Both the position numbers and the translations under genes were made by a program. DNA of 64,000 nt from Rhodococcus sp. BP22 (GTDB lineage Bacteria; Actinomycetota; Actinomycetes; Mycobacteriales; Mycobacteriaceae), in assembly GCF_014281965.1 (NCBI RefSeq), contig NZ_JACFTB010000007.1:186001-250000 (forward strand). Reading direction: 5' to 3'. The notes beneath the pieces were generated by a model. That model did not search any database. It was not told where the DNA came from and worked only from the letters and a program-made list of their open reading frames with translations. Positions 53,394-62,975 of the stretch are shown in pieces (within the stretch, counting starts at the first letter, position 1; each line of letters opens with the position of its first letter).

Positions 53394-54088
53394 TGTCCGC
53401 AGAACTGGGAATGCCTTTTCCCACAACTTCTCCGACGGCCCAGCGCCGCGCAGTGCTGGGCCGTCGCATCCGATATTTCGTCGCTGCGACGATTACCTAC
53501 AACGTGATCGAAGCTGCGATCGCCCTGATCGAGGGCGCGCGAGTGTCCTCCACCGCGTTGATCGGTTTCGGCTTGGACTCGATCATCGAGGTCTCGTCCG
53601 CCGCAGCAGTGGCATGGCAATTCTCGGCCACGAACCCGCAGTCCCGGGAGAAAATCGCGCTCCGCATCATCGCTTTCTCGTTCTTCGCACTCGCCGCCTA
53701 CGTGGCGGTGGACGCGTTGCGCGCACTGTTCGGATCCGAAGAGGCGACACACTCGACGGTCGGTATCACTCTGACCGCCGTCAGTGTGGCCGTCATGCCC
53801 GTGCTGTCTTGGGCACAGCGTCGGGCCGGCCGTGAGTTGGGATCGGCAACTGCTGTCGCCGATTCGAAACAGACTCTCCTGTGCACGTACCTCTCGGCCG
53901 TCGTGCTCGTCGGCCTACTCTTCAACAGTTTCTTCGGCTGGTCGTGGGCCGACCCCATTGCGGCCCTCGTCGTCGCCGGTCTCGCAGTCAAGGAAGGCCT
54001 CGGCGCGTGGAAGGGCGATACCTGCTGCGCAACACCTATCTCTTGCCGACTCACCACTGACGAGACCGACTGCGAGTGCTGCGACTGA
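53393..54088 (+). CDS. Cation diffusion facilitator-like membrane transporter
   Basis: This 231-residue protein has about five to six membrane helices. It carries a CDF-type motif GFGLDSIIEVSSAA near residue 56 and VADSKQTLLCTYLS near 155, and ends in a Cys-rich tail (TDCECCD). It lacks the long C-terminal domain of classical CDF proteins. The start overlaps the CmtR-like stop (TGATG), so it is probably the regulated efflux pump for Cd, Pb or Zn. Confidence 0.8.
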   Translation: MSAELGMPFPTTSPTAQRRAVLGRRIRYFVAATITYNVIEAAIALIEGARVSSTALIGFGLDSIIEVSSAAAVAWQFSATNPQSREKIALRIIAFSFFALAAYVAVDALRALFGSEEATHSTVGITLTAVSVAVMPVLSWAQRRAGRELGSATAVADSKQTLLCTYLSAVVLVGLLFNSFFGWSWADPIAALVVAGLAVKEGLGAWKGDTCCATPISCRLTTDETDCECCD

Positions 54089-54426
54089 CTCGGTTCGTGC
54101 CGAGATGCTCGAAAGCCGAAATGCCTATCCGTGTCAGGATTTCTGACCAGGACATGCCGATCGTTACCCGTTCGTGTCGAGACCAGTAAATACATGCATT
54201 GGTCAGGCATTTCGACGCACGCCAGCGGTCGTGGAACCCGAAGAAGCGACCCCAATGACCCGATGTGCAACCTGTGAGCGTGTTAAGTTTCGTCAACCGA
54301 AGAACATTCAAAGAGTCGGCAAAAATGCGCGAAATCAGCCGCGCCGCTTCCCGCCGGGGAACTCATCGGCGGTGGTGGCCGCTGTATCCGTGTCGTTGCC
54401 GAACGGTGATCGGAAGGTCTCGCCAC
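54089..54426. other. Intergenic region upstream of ehuB with GACCA/TGGTC repeats
   Basis: No gene is seen in these 338 bases. GACCA occurs at 54145-54149 and 54181-54185, and TGGTC at 54200-54204. The last two form an inverted pair with a 14-base gap, resembling GntR-type half-sites. A role as operator of the ectoine uptake operon is inference. Confidence 0.45.
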
Positions 54427-55323
54427 ATGGCACGAACAGTGCTTCACGACATCTCGAACAAAAGGCTCGTCGCAACGCTCGCCGGAGTCTCACTGGCCGC
54501 CGCCTCGCTCGTCGGCTGCACGTCGACCGACTCCACCAGCAGCGAAGACCGCCTCCAGTCCCTGCAGGACAAGGGAACGATCACAGTCGGATTCGCGGGC
54601 GAAGCCCCGTACAGCTTCGAAGAGAACGGGCAGCTGACGGGCGCAACTGTCGCTCTGCACCGCGAGATCTTCGGCAACCTCGGTATCGACAACGTCGAAG
54701 GCGTCAACGCCGACTTCGGCGCACTCATTCCAGGCCTGCAGGCCAACAGATTCGATGTGGTCAGCGCCGGAATGTCGATCCTCCCCCAGCGCTGCGAGCA
54801 GGCAGCATTCGGAGACCCCGAATTCAATTACACGACGGCACTGATGGTCCCTGCCGGAAACCCGGCCAAGCTGACGGACATGCAGTCGGTCAAGGACAGC
54901 GGCCTGAAGCTCTCGACGATGACCGGTGCAGTCGAGTCCGATTACGCGGCGGCTCTCGATATCCCGTCCACACAGGTCGCTACCCCGCAGGACGGGATGG
55001 ATGCTGTGACTTCCGGCCGCGCAGATGTCTTCGCGCTCACCGCAATCTCACTGAACTGGATGAAGACGAACAATCCAGACGCTCCCGTTGACGTCACCGA
55101 GTCCTTCGTCGCCGTTATAGATGGCAAGCCTCAGGTCGGCGCGGGCGCAACGGTATTCCGCACCGATGACGCCGAGCTCCTCGCCGCTTACAACGAGGAG
55201 CTCGCGAAGATTACCTCCGACCCCGCCAAGTACCTCTCCATTGTCGGCGATTACGGATTCACGGCGGAAGAATTGCCTGACCCGTCGCTGACCACCGCGC
55301 AACTCTGCGAGGCGGACTCCTGA
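54427..55323 (+). CDS. ehuB: Ectoine/hydroxyectoine ABC transporter, substrate-binding lipoprotein
   Basis: This 298-residue solute-binding protein has a signal and lipobox SLVGC near residue 30. A family-3 binding domain follows (DKGTITVGFAGEAPYSFEEN, SAGMSILPQRCEQ). These segments match EhuB, which captures ectoine and hydroxyectoine. ATG 54427 follows GGAAGG. It heads ehuBCDA, which imports compatible solutes as osmoprotectants or nutrients. Confidence 0.9.
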   Translation: MARTVLHDISNKRLVATLAGVSLAAASLVGCTSTDSTSSEDRLQSLQDKGTITVGFAGEAPYSFEENGQLTGATVALHREIFGNLGIDNVEGVNADFGALIPGLQANRFDVVSAGMSILPQRCEQAAFGDPEFNYTTALMVPAGNPAKLTDMQSVKDSGLKLSTMTGAVESDYAAALDIPSTQVATPQDGMDAVTSGRADVFALTAISLNWMKTNNPDAPVDVTESFVAVIDGKPQVGAGATVFRTDDAELLAAYNEELAKITSDPAKYLSIVGDYGFTAEELPDPSLTTAQLCEADS

Positions 55324-55345
55324 TCGCAGGCCGAGTAATCCGATC

Positions 55346-56077
55346 GTGAAAGACAACATCGAGACCTTCCTGGATTCGTGGCCACGAATCCAGGAAGGCA
55401 TAACCACCACCGTTCTCCTGACGCTCGGCGGGGCGGCATTGGCCTTCGTTCTTGCCTTGATTCTCGGACTTGCAGCAGGCAGTCGACTCAAGTCGGTTCG
55501 AGCTCCCGCACGTGTGATCGTCGAATTCTTCCGTGGCACATCGCTACTGGTCCAGTTGTTCTGGCTCTTCTATGTACTACCGCTGTTCGGCTACCAGCTG
55601 GAAGCGACATTCTGTGCGATCCTGGCACTCGGTCTCAACTACGGCGCCTACGGCGCTGAAGTCGTCCGGGGTTCGATCGCAGCCGTTCCGGCACCGCAAT
55701 GGGAAGCCGCGCTCGCGCTGAACTTCTCCTCGACCCAACGGCTTCGCAGAGTTGTCTTTCCACAGGCGTGGGTACAGATGCTCCCGCCGCTGACGAACCT
55801 TCTGATTCAACTACTCAAAGGCAGTGCTCTCGCGAGCTTCGTTCTCCTGCAGGATCTCACGTACCAGATCGAACAACTCAGACGAGGCACCGGCGACACC
55901 CTTTTCGCCTTCGGAATCGGGCTCGTTCTGTACTTCATCATCGCCTACATCCTGACCTTGCTGATGAACGTTCTCGAAGTGCGCGCAAAGGGAAAGCTCG
56001 GCACCGGACCTTCGCTGCGTGAAGTGCTGAGCCTGAGGCCAGAGAACATCAACGAGAATGTGGGGGTGGGCCGATGA
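55346..56077 (+). CDS. ehuC: Ectoine ABC transporter permease EhuC
   Basis: This 243-residue permease has about five membrane helices and the polar amino acid permease motif EVVRGSIAAVPAPQWEAALAL. The GTG start at 55346 lies 22 bases after ehuB, and its end overlaps ehuD (ATGA). Confidence 0.9.
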   Translation: MKDNIETFLDSWPRIQEGITTTVLLTLGGAALAFVLALILGLAAGSRLKSVRAPARVIVEFFRGTSLLVQLFWLFYVLPLFGYQLEATFCAILALGLNYGAYGAEVVRGSIAAVPAPQWEAALALNFSSTQRLRRVVFPQAWVQMLPPLTNLLIQLLKGSALASFVLLQDLTYQIEQLRRGTGDTLFAFGIGLVLYFIIAYILTLLMNVLEVRAKGKLGTGPSLREVLSLRPENINENVGVGR

Positions 56078-56718
56078 GCGTGGAATGGAGTTGGGAACGA
56101 GCATGGGACTCGATCCCCTATCTGCTCGAAGGATTCAAAATCACGGTCCTCGCTACCGTGATCGGCTTTTTCGTGGCGGCTACCCTCGGACTACTCATTG
56201 CTGTCGTCCGCCACGCGGCACCCAAGTTCGTGACGGTGCCGCTACGCATGATGTCGGAATTCATCCGCCTCACGCCCTTGGTGGTGCAGCTGCTGTTCGC
56301 CTACTACCTGCTACCGCAATTCTCTGCCTTGCAGATCGGTATCGCCGTGCTCGGCATCCACTACTCGACCTACATGGCCGAGGTCTATCGAGCCGGCATC
56401 GACGCAGTGCCACCGGGCCAATGGGAAGCAGCGCGCGCATTGTCGCTGCCGACCACACGCACGTGGCGCGGCGTTGTGCTCCCCCAAGCAATTCGCATCA
56501 CAATCCCGGCCCTTGGCAATTACGCAATCTCGATGTTCAAGGACACGCCGTTCTTGTTCGCGATCACCGTCGTCGAAATGGTCACAGCTGCTCAACAATA
56601 CGGAGCGCGAACCTTCCAGTATCTGGAGCCGATCACGATGGCCGGTGTCATCTTCCTGATCGCGAGCTACCCGACGTCGATCCTCATCAGAAGACTGGAG
56701 AAGAGACTTGCCTACTGA
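56074..56718 (+). CDS. ehuD: Ectoine ABC transporter permease EhuD
   Basis: This 214-residue permease has about five membrane helices and the motif [21 protein letters not shown], which docks the ATPase. It pairs with EhuC as the membrane channel and overlaps the next gene by 11 bases. Confidence 0.9.
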   Translation: MSVEWSWERAWDSIPYLLEGFKITVLATVIGFFVAATLGLLIAVVRHAAPKFVTVPLRMMSEFIRLTPLVVQLLFAYYLLPQFSALQIGIAVLGIHYSTYMAEVYRAGIDAVPPGQWEAARALSLPTTRTWRGVVLPQAIRITIPALGNYAISMFKDTPFLFAITVVEMVTAAQQYGARTFQYLEPITMAGVIFLIASYPTSILIRRLEKRLAY

Positions 56719-57493
56719 CGGCACGCAGACCATGATCTCGTTCGACAAGGTCGTCAAACAATTCGGCAGTCACGTCGTGTTGGACCACTTGGACTTTCGC
56801 GTCGCACGTGGCGAGCGCGTCGCACTGATCGGTCCCAGCGGATCCGGAAAGACCACGATCCTCCGCCTACTCATGACTATCGAGAAAGTCAACGAAGGCG
56901 TCATCTGGATCGAGGATCAACCGCTGAGTCACCAATACAAAGGTGACAAGCTCGTCGTCGCCTCCGAAAAGCACCTCCGATCCGTGCGCACCAAGATCGG
57001 CATGGTGTTCCAGCAATTCAATCTCTTCCCCAACATGACGGTGCTGGAGAACATAACCGAAGCACCGATTCACGTTCTCGGGAAGAGCAAAGCCGACGCG
57101 ATCGCCCGGGCCCGGGAACTTCTCGAAACAGTGGGCCTCGCGGACAAGGAAAACAGTCATCCCACCAAGCTGTCGGGCGGTCAGCAACAGCGCGTCGCCA
57201 TCGCCCGTGCACTCGCGATGGATCCTGACATTCTTCTCCTCGACGAGGTGACGTCGGCGCTCGATCCCGAGCTGGTAGCCGACGTACTCGACGTGCTGCG
57301 CACCATCGCCGAAACAACGGACATCACGATGCTCATTGTGACCCACGAGATGGGCTTTGCACGTGACGTCGCAGATCGGGTGCTCGTCTTCGACAACGGA
57401 AGAATCCTCGAAGAAGGCACCCCCGAGGACATCTTCACTAACCCGAAGCAGGACCGAACAAAGGCATTTCTCAAGGCAGTGCTTTCCAACTGA
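56708..57493 (+). CDS. ehuA: Ectoine ABC transporter ATP-binding protein EhuA
   Basis: This 261-residue ATPase has Walker [10 protein letters not shown], signature LSGGQQQR and Walker [13 protein letters not shown]. The TTG start at 56708 follows GGAG and overlaps the ehuD stop. It energises the EhuBCD import complex. Confidence 0.93.
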   Translation: MPTDGTQTMISFDKVVKQFGSHVVLDHLDFRVARGERVALIGPSGSGKTTILRLLMTIEKVNEGVIWIEDQPLSHQYKGDKLVVASEKHLRSVRTKIGMVFQQFNLFPNMTVLENITEAPIHVLGKSKADAIARARELLETVGLADKENSHPTKLSGGQQQRVAIARALAMDPDILLLDEVTSALDPELVADVLDVLRTIAETTDITMLIVTHEMGFARDVADRVLVFDNGRILEEGTPEDIFTNPKQDRTKAFLKAVLSN

Positions 57494-57601
57494 CACAGCA
57501 GGGCTCTCGAGGTGCCCGCGCGCACCGGGGAATCATCAACGCCGAGTACATAATCGACCAAGGCGCCCTGGTGGTTCCACCGACACGCCTACCCTCGAAA
57601 C

Positions 57602-59074
57602 ATGAATTCCTCCGCGGAAGTTCCTGCCGGTTACAACACTCCCGTCCCTGACCAGATCATGACGCCCGACAGCGTCGAGACACGGCTAGGGACTCTCGAG
57701 TTCACCGACGGCTTCCCCAGTGAGGAGACTGCGGCAAAGGTATTCGATCATCTCGACTTTTCCCGTGCGGTGGAGGTGTTTTTGCAGTGCATCCCGGCGG
57801 CCTCGATGGAGGGTCTCCGCCGGGGTTTGAACGAAGTGGGTTGCGTTGCGGCCCACAAGGTCGCGCTCGCAGACCAGTTGTTGGATTCCAGCCCGCTGTT
57901 TTTGACCGGCAACACCGACACCGTCTACGCGTTGGCGATGATCGATCTCGATCGCGACGGCCCGACCGTCGTCGAGATTCCGCCAGGTTGCGGGCCGGGC
58001 ACCGTCAACGACGCCTGGTTCCGGTTCGTGACGGATATGGGCGCGCCCGGTCCCGACCGCGGGGCCGGCGGCAACTATCTGCTGGTACCTACCGGGTACG
58101 CCGGTGAAATTCCGAACGGCTACTACGTGGCCGAGTCCCCGAGCGGCGTCAACTTGCTTGCACTGCGCGGATTTTTGGTCGACGGCAAAACCGACGCGGC
58201 GAAATCGATGTTCGAGGACGGGGTCAAGATCTATCCGTTGTCCTCTCTCGGCGAGCAGCCGACAATGGAGTTCTTCTCGATATCCGGCAAGTCGTTCAAC
58301 ACGATCCACGCCAACGACAGTGACTTCTACGAAGAACTTGCAGCCGTGATCACGCGCGAGCCGATCGAGGTGATCGACCCCGAGACCAGGGGCCTGCTCG
58401 CTTCGATCGGCATCCACAAGGACCTGCCCTACGATCCCGACGAGCGGATGCGGGGCATACTTCGCGACGGCGCTGCGGTCGGCAATGCCACTGCTCGCGC
58501 GATCTGCTTCAAGACGAGGGATCCTCGCGCGTACTACTACGCGGATAGGAAGTGGAAGACGGGCTTCGTGGGCGGCGACTATCGGTGGCTCGACGGCGAT
58601 GGCAGAGGGGGACGCAACTTCGACGCACGGACGCTCTTCTTCTACCAGGCGACGCTGAATACGCCGGCGATGGCGCTGGAGATGGTCGGTGTCGGTTCTC
58701 AATACGCGATCTCCGAGCACGATGCATCGGGTGAGTACCTGAGCGGGAGCAACACCTACCGGCTCACGCTTCCGGCGGGCATTCCAGCCAAAGATTTCTG
58801 GTCGCTGATCGTCTACGACCCCCAGACCCGCTCGGAGCTGCAGACCGGCCAGCCATTTCCGAGCCGGAGCAGTGAGAAGAACAAGGATGAGCTCACGTAC
58901 AACAGCGACGGCTCGATCGATCTGACCTTCGGTTCCCAGCAACCGAGTGAGCGCCGGGGCAACTGGATCGAGACGGTGCCCGGCAAAAGCTGGTACGCCA
59001 TCCTTCGTTTGTACGGTCCCCTCGAGCCGTGGTTCGACAAGACCTGGGTCCCAAGCGATATCGAGCGCCTTTGA
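57602..59074 (+). CDS. DUF1254/DUF1214 protein
   Basis: This 490-residue protein has the N-terminal DUF1254 region (FLQCIPAASMEGLRRG, NTDTVYALAMIDL) and C-terminal DUF1214 region (FWSLIVYDPQTRSELQ, YAILRLYGPLEPWFDKTW). No signal peptide is evident. These widespread proteins have no firmly assigned reaction. It is single, 108 bases after ehuA. Confidence 0.85.
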   Translation: MNSSAEVPAGYNTPVPDQIMTPDSVETRLGTLEFTDGFPSEETAAKVFDHLDFSRAVEVFLQCIPAASMEGLRRGLNEVGCVAAHKVALADQLLDSSPLFLTGNTDTVYALAMIDLDRDGPTVVEIPPGCGPGTVNDAWFRFVTDMGAPGPDRGAGGNYLLVPTGYAGEIPNGYYVAESPSGVNLLALRGFLVDGKTDAAKSMFEDGVKIYPLSSLGEQPTMEFFSISGKSFNTIHANDSDFYEELAAVITREPIEVIDPETRGLLASIGIHKDLPYDPDERMRGILRDGAAVGNATARAICFKTRDPRAYYYADRKWKTGFVGGDYRWLDGDGRGGRNFDARTLFFYQATLNTPAMALEMVGVGSQYAISEHDASGEYLSGSNTYRLTLPAGIPAKDFWSLIVYDPQTRSELQTGQPFPSRSSEKNKDELTYNSDGSIDLTFGSQQPSERRGNWIETVPGKSWYAILRLYGPLEPWFDKTWVPSDIERL

Positions 59075-59115
59075 TCGGTGACGGGCTCGCTCGCGGATAG
59101 GTAGGTTCGAGCACC

Positions 59116-60003
59116 ATGAGCAGCCACACCGACAACTCGCTGTCCGCGATTGCCCGCGCCGCGTACACGACGTTCGAGCCGTACCACCTCGCCTCGTACT
59201 TCAATCCGCAGCTGAAGTCGGCCGGTGAGGACACCGGCCTCGACGGCCACGCCTGGTATGTCGGCGCACGGGCGGCGCCGCTGGGTGAAACAACGGCAAG
59301 CGTCGTAGCGGCAGCGTTCTACAACTTCAATCCCGCGCTGATCGAACGGGTGTGGCCACTTGCGGTCGCAGCGGGTTTGGAGACGGTGTCGGATCGGCGG
59401 TGGTCGATGCTCGACTCGGTTCTCGGCGACGCCCTCGGTTCGCTGGCCACCGATGCCGAACTCGTCGAGCTGGCGAAGCGACTACACGATGTCGGAGACA
59501 CCGCAGTCTTCGCCGGACGCACTCTCTCGGCAGCATGGCACTCGGCTGCAGCCCCGGATGTTCCACATCTCGAGCTCTGGCACGCCATCGCCGTCATCCG
59601 CGAGTGGCGGGGCGACGGGCACCTCGCAGCGCTCGTCGACGCCGAGTTGGATCCGGCCGAAGCCGTGGTCTTCCATGAAGCCGTCCACCCCGACCCGAAT
59701 GCTCGCAAAGTACTCGGGAAGCGCATTACTCAGCTCACCCGGCAATGGTCGGACGACGATTGGTCCGCGGCCGCCGACCGCCTCGCGTCCCGAGGCCTGA
59801 TCACGCGAGCAGAGAAGAACGAGGCGCTCACCGATAACGGAGTTGCACTCGATGCTCACATCGAAGCCCGCACCGACGCCATGGCCTCGGCCATCTGGCA
59901 CAACGTTCCCGATGCCGAGGAGCTGATCTCCCGAGTGCGGCCCTACGTCAAAGCAGTGATCGTCGCCGGGATTCTGCCGGGAACGAAGAAACGCGAAAAG
60001 TAG
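59116..60003 (+). CDS. SCO6745-like helical protein
   Basis: This 295-residue soluble protein starts MSSHTDNSLSAIARAAYTTF. It alternates helical segments (FEPYHLASYFNP, AGLETVSDRRWSMLDSVLG) with a C-terminal winged-helix-like part (WSAAADRLASRGLITRAEK). It resembles actinobacterial proteins named after SCO6745. Its biochemical role is unknown. Confidence 0.72.
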   Translation: MSSHTDNSLSAIARAAYTTFEPYHLASYFNPQLKSAGEDTGLDGHAWYVGARAAPLGETTASVVAAAFYNFNPALIERVWPLAVAAGLETVSDRRWSMLDSVLGDALGSLATDAELVELAKRLHDVGDTAVFAGRTLSAAWHSAAAPDVPHLELWHAIAVIREWRGDGHLAALVDAELDPAEAVVFHEAVHPDPNARKVLGKRITQLTRQWSDDDWSAAADRLASRGLITRAEKNEALTDNGVALDAHIEARTDAMASAIWHNVPDAEELISRVRPYVKAVIVAGILPGTKKREK

Positions 60004-60016
60004 CGCGAATCGATCA

Positions 60017-60346
60017 TCAGCCGAGTCGATCGTCGACCAGGTCTTTCGCGTCCTTCAGGCCGAGACCGGGATGGTGCTCGCGGAGTAGTTTGATGGCCGG
60101 GATCCGACTGTCCGTCGCGCTGATCGCAGCGAGGACATCATCCGCGGGCACCATCGACGGGTCGACGGACTCGACCGCTTCCGAGGTCGGCCGGAGCCAG
60201 TCGAGCAGCATGACCGCTGCGAAAACGGCGAACGCGACTGCATACCAGTTGCCGTTCGTCAGCCCGTCGAAGGCCAAGAACGCTGCACAGGCCGCGACTA
60301 CAACCACGACGATGCGCTTGATGATCTTGCGCTGAGGGCTGGACAT
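60017..60346 (-). CDS. Membrane-anchored protein with L7/L12 C-terminal-like domain
   Basis: This 109-residue protein has two membrane helices (residues ~10-28 and ~33-50). A C-terminal segment follows (IPAIKLLREHHPGLGLKDAKDLVD) that matches the signature of the ribosomal L7/L12 C-terminal domain. Such fusions recur in actinobacteria with unknown function. It is convergent with the previous gene. Confidence 0.78.
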   Translation of the reverse strand: MSSPQRKIIKRIVVVVVAACAAFLAFDGLTNGNWYAVAFAVFAAVMLLDWLRPTSEAVESVDPSMVPADDVLAAISATDSRIPAIKLLREHHPGLGLKDAKDLVDDRLG

Positions 60347-60400
60347 CGATCGACCTTAGCAAGCGGTCAGGTGGCGTTGGCGACCCAAAAAATTGCACTC

Positions 60401-60447
60401 GGGAATTGAATCACTCCTACGCACGTTAGTTGAGTCGAAGACGCTCA
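60401..60447 (+). promoter_or_regulatory. SigH/SigR-like promoter with overlapping HspR (HAIR)-like site
   Basis: GGGAAT at 60401-60406 and GTT at 60425-60427 are separated by 18 bases, matching the SigR/SigH consensus for oxidative and heat stress. TTGAGT-N7-GCTCA at 60430-60447 matches most of the HspR HAIR element (CTTGAGT-N7-ACTCAAG). The HAIR-like site lies just past the -10, where a repressor would block RNA polymerase. Confidence 0.6.
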
Positions 60448-60467
60448 CCCTTTGTAGGAGGAACTCA

Positions 60468-62879
60468 ATGCCGGCTTACCTGGGACCAGAAGGTCCTCGT
60501 CGCATCGATATCAGCCGTCTGATGAGCAGGTCCACCCAGTCCCTCATCGGCGAGGCAGCCACGTTCGCTGCAGGTCGCGGCGACGCTGCGCTCGATGCGC
60601 TACACGTTCTGCACGTCATGGCGCAGAACGACCCCATCCGCAGCCTGATGCAGCGCGCAGGTGCCCAGCCCGACGCCGTCGTCGACGCCGTCGAACTCCG
60701 TCTACCGCAGTCGCGCGCTCAATCCCCTGCCAATGCCACCGGCCTGAGCAGCACCCTCAAGACCGCCATCCTCGAGGCCCATCACATTGCCCAGACACTG
60801 GGCTCGACGTACATCGACCCCGAGCATCTCTTCGTGTCCTTCGCAGCCGACCTAGAGCAGATCGCCGGTCGACTGCTCGCCTCGGAGGGCATCACACCCG
60901 AAGGGCTGCAGACTGCACTCAAGGGTGGCTCGGTGGCTTCCGATTCGAACTCCGACACCCCGACCCTGGACAAGTACGGCGTCGACCTCACCCAACGCGC
61001 TCGCGACGGCGGGATCGACCCCGTCATCGGACGCACCGACGAGATCCAACAAACCATCGAGATCCTCTCACGCCGTACCAAGAACAATCCTGTTCTCGTC
61101 GGCGAAGCAGGCGTCGGCAAGACAGCCGTCGTCGAAGGGCTTGCCCAACGCATCGTCGACGGCGACGTCCCGGATCGCCTGAGCGGCAAGCGAATCGTGC
61201 AACTCGACCTGTCATCCATGGTGGCGGGCACTCGGTACCGCGGTGACTTCGAGGAACGCCTCACCAAGGTGATAGACGAAATCGTCGCGCACAAAGACGA
61301 ACTCATCGTCTTCATCGACGAGGTCCACACGATCGCCGGGGCAGGCGGTGGCGCAGAAGGTGCCATGGATGCCGGAAACATCCTCAAGCCCAAGCTCGCT
61401 CGCGGTGAGCTGCACATCGTCGGTGCAACCACACTCGACGAGTACCGCACCCACATCGAGAAGGATCCGGCTCTGGAACGCCGATTCCAACCCGTCACGG
61501 TTCCCGAACCGAGCGTCGAGGACGCTGTTGCGATTCTGACCGGCCTACGGACCCGCTACGAAGAACACCACGGCGTCCGCTACACCGACGACGCGATCAC
61601 TGCTGCCGTCGAATTGTCCGATCGCTACATCGGCGACCGGTTCCTGCCGGACAAGGCGATCGATCTGATCGACCAAGCCGGTGCGCGCAAGCAGTTGAGC
61701 ACGCCGAGCATCGACAAGGAAGCGATCGAAGAGCAGCTCGCCGCTTTGGAAGTCGAGAAGGCAAAGGCGATCTCCGACGAGGACTACGAACGCGCGTCGC
61801 ACATCCGCGACGAAGCCGTGAAACTCCAGGGGCGTCTGAACGGCACCAAATCCGACGAAGACGTGCCCGAGGTGACGGCGACCGATATCGCGTTCGTGGT
61901 CTCCCGTGCGACGGGTATCCCCGCGAGCCAGATGACGCAGGCAGAAAAGGACCGGCTGCGGTTGCTCGAATCGGAATTGCACGAGCGCGTCGTCGGACAA
62001 GATGAGGCCGTCAAGGCGATCTCACGTGCGGTGCGCCGCAGCCGAACCGGCATGAGCGACCCGAACCGACCCGTCGGCAGCTTCTTGTTCCTCGGTCCGA
62101 CCGGAGTCGGAAAGACCGAGCTCGCAAAGGCATTGGCCGCATCATTGTTCGGTGACGAGAAGAAGATGGTGCGTCTGGACATGAGCGAATTCGGCGAACG
62201 CCACACCGTCAGCCGACTCGTCGGGGCCCCTCCCGGATACGTCGGTTACGGCGAGGCGGGACAGCTGACCGAGCAGGTTCGGCGCAATCCGTATTCGGTA
62301 ATTCTTCTCGATGAGATCGAGAAGGCACACCCGGATGTGTTCGACACACTGCTCCAGGTGCTCGACGACGGCCGTCTGACCGATGGCCAGGGCCGCACGG
62401 TCAACTTCCGCAACACTGTGGTGATCATGACCAGCAACTTGGGGTCGGAATTCATCTCGAGCAAGTCGGGCGGACTGGGCTTCACCACCGGAGCTCAGGA
62501 CGAGAAGCCGATTCGCGATCGGGTGATGGGACGGCTACGGGAAGCAATGCGGCCCGAGTTCCTCAACCGGATCGACGAAATCGTCGTCTTCCGCAAGCTC
62601 GACACCGAACAGCTGCATACGATCACCGATCTGATGCTTCAGGAGAGCCGAGAGCGTCTGTCTGCCCGGGGTATCGAGATCAAGTTCAGCGACGCGGCCG
62701 TCGATTGGCTCGCCTCGAACGGGCATCAACCCGAGTTCGGTGCACGTCCGTTGCGTCGGTCGATCCAACGCTCGCTCGACGACCGTATCGCCGACCTGCT
62801 GCTCGACGACGTTCTTGCCGAGGGTGGCTCGGTGTCGGTCGACGTCGCAGATGACGAATTGGCCCTGACCGTAGGTTGA
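60468..62879 (+). CDS. Clp ATPase, ClpC-type unfoldase
   Basis: This 803-residue AAA+ unfoldase has two Clp N repeats (residues ~1-150) and two ATPase modules: Walker A GEAGVGKT with IDEVHT, and GPTGVGKT with [10 protein letters not shown] short middle region ([18 protein letters not shown]) is of ClpC rather than ClpB length, and LGF near residue 675 fits a ClpP-docking loop. It probably feeds damaged proteins to ClpP or refolds them. ATG 60468 follows AGGAGGA. Confidence 0.9.
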   Translation: MPAYLGPEGPRRIDISRLMSRSTQSLIGEAATFAAGRGDAALDALHVLHVMAQNDPIRSLMQRAGAQPDAVVDAVELRLPQSRAQSPANATGLSSTLKTAILEAHHIAQTLGSTYIDPEHLFVSFAADLEQIAGRLLASEGITPEGLQTALKGGSVASDSNSDTPTLDKYGVDLTQRARDGGIDPVIGRTDEIQQTIEILSRRTKNNPVLVGEAGVGKTAVVEGLAQRIVDGDVPDRLSGKRIVQLDLSSMVAGTRYRGDFEERLTKVIDEIVAHKDELIVFIDEVHTIAGAGGGAEGAMDAGNILKPKLARGELHIVGATTLDEYRTHIEKDPALERRFQPVTVPEPSVEDAVAILTGLRTRYEEHHGVRYTDDAITAAVELSDRYIGDRFLPDKAIDLIDQAGARKQLSTPSIDKEAIEEQLAALEVEKAKAISDEDYERASHIRDEAVKLQGRLNGTKSDEDVPEVTATDIAFVVSRATGIPASQMTQAEKDRLRLLESELHERVVGQDEAVKAISRAVRRSRTGMSDPNRPVGSFLFLGPTGVGKTELAKALAASLFGDEKKMVRLDMSEFGERHTVSRLVGAPPGYVGYGEAGQLTEQVRRNPYSVILLDEIEKAHPDVFDTLLQVLDDGRLTDGQGRTVNFRNTVVIMTSNLGSEFISSKSGGLGFTTGAQDEKPIRDRVMGRLREAMRPEFLNRIDEIVVFRKLDTEQLHTITDLMLQESRERLSARGIEIKFSDAAVDWLASNGHQPEFGARPLRRSIQRSLDDRIADLLLDDVLAEGGSVSVDVADDELALTVG

Positions 62880-62888
62880 TTCCGCTCC

Positions 62889-62936
62889 CCCGCCGGTGTT
62901 CGCGTAGTCGGTCTACACGAACACCGGCGGGTTTTT
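62889..62936 (+). terminator. Rho-independent terminator of the Clp ATPase gene
   Basis: A 14-base stem pairs 62889-62902 with 62918-62931 (CCCGCCGGTGTTCG and its complement), with a further GTAG/CTAC extension in the loop and five T's at 62932-62936. This is the clearest intrinsic terminator in the window. Confidence 0.9.
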
Positions 62937-62975
62937 ACTATTGACATATGTGTCCGTTTGTCTCATTCTCGATAC

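Noticed and set aside
57686..58942. 418-codon minus-strand frame opposite the DUF1254/DUF1214 gene
   Set aside because: It mirrors the real gene's codon phase and encodes Arg/Val-rich text without motifs.
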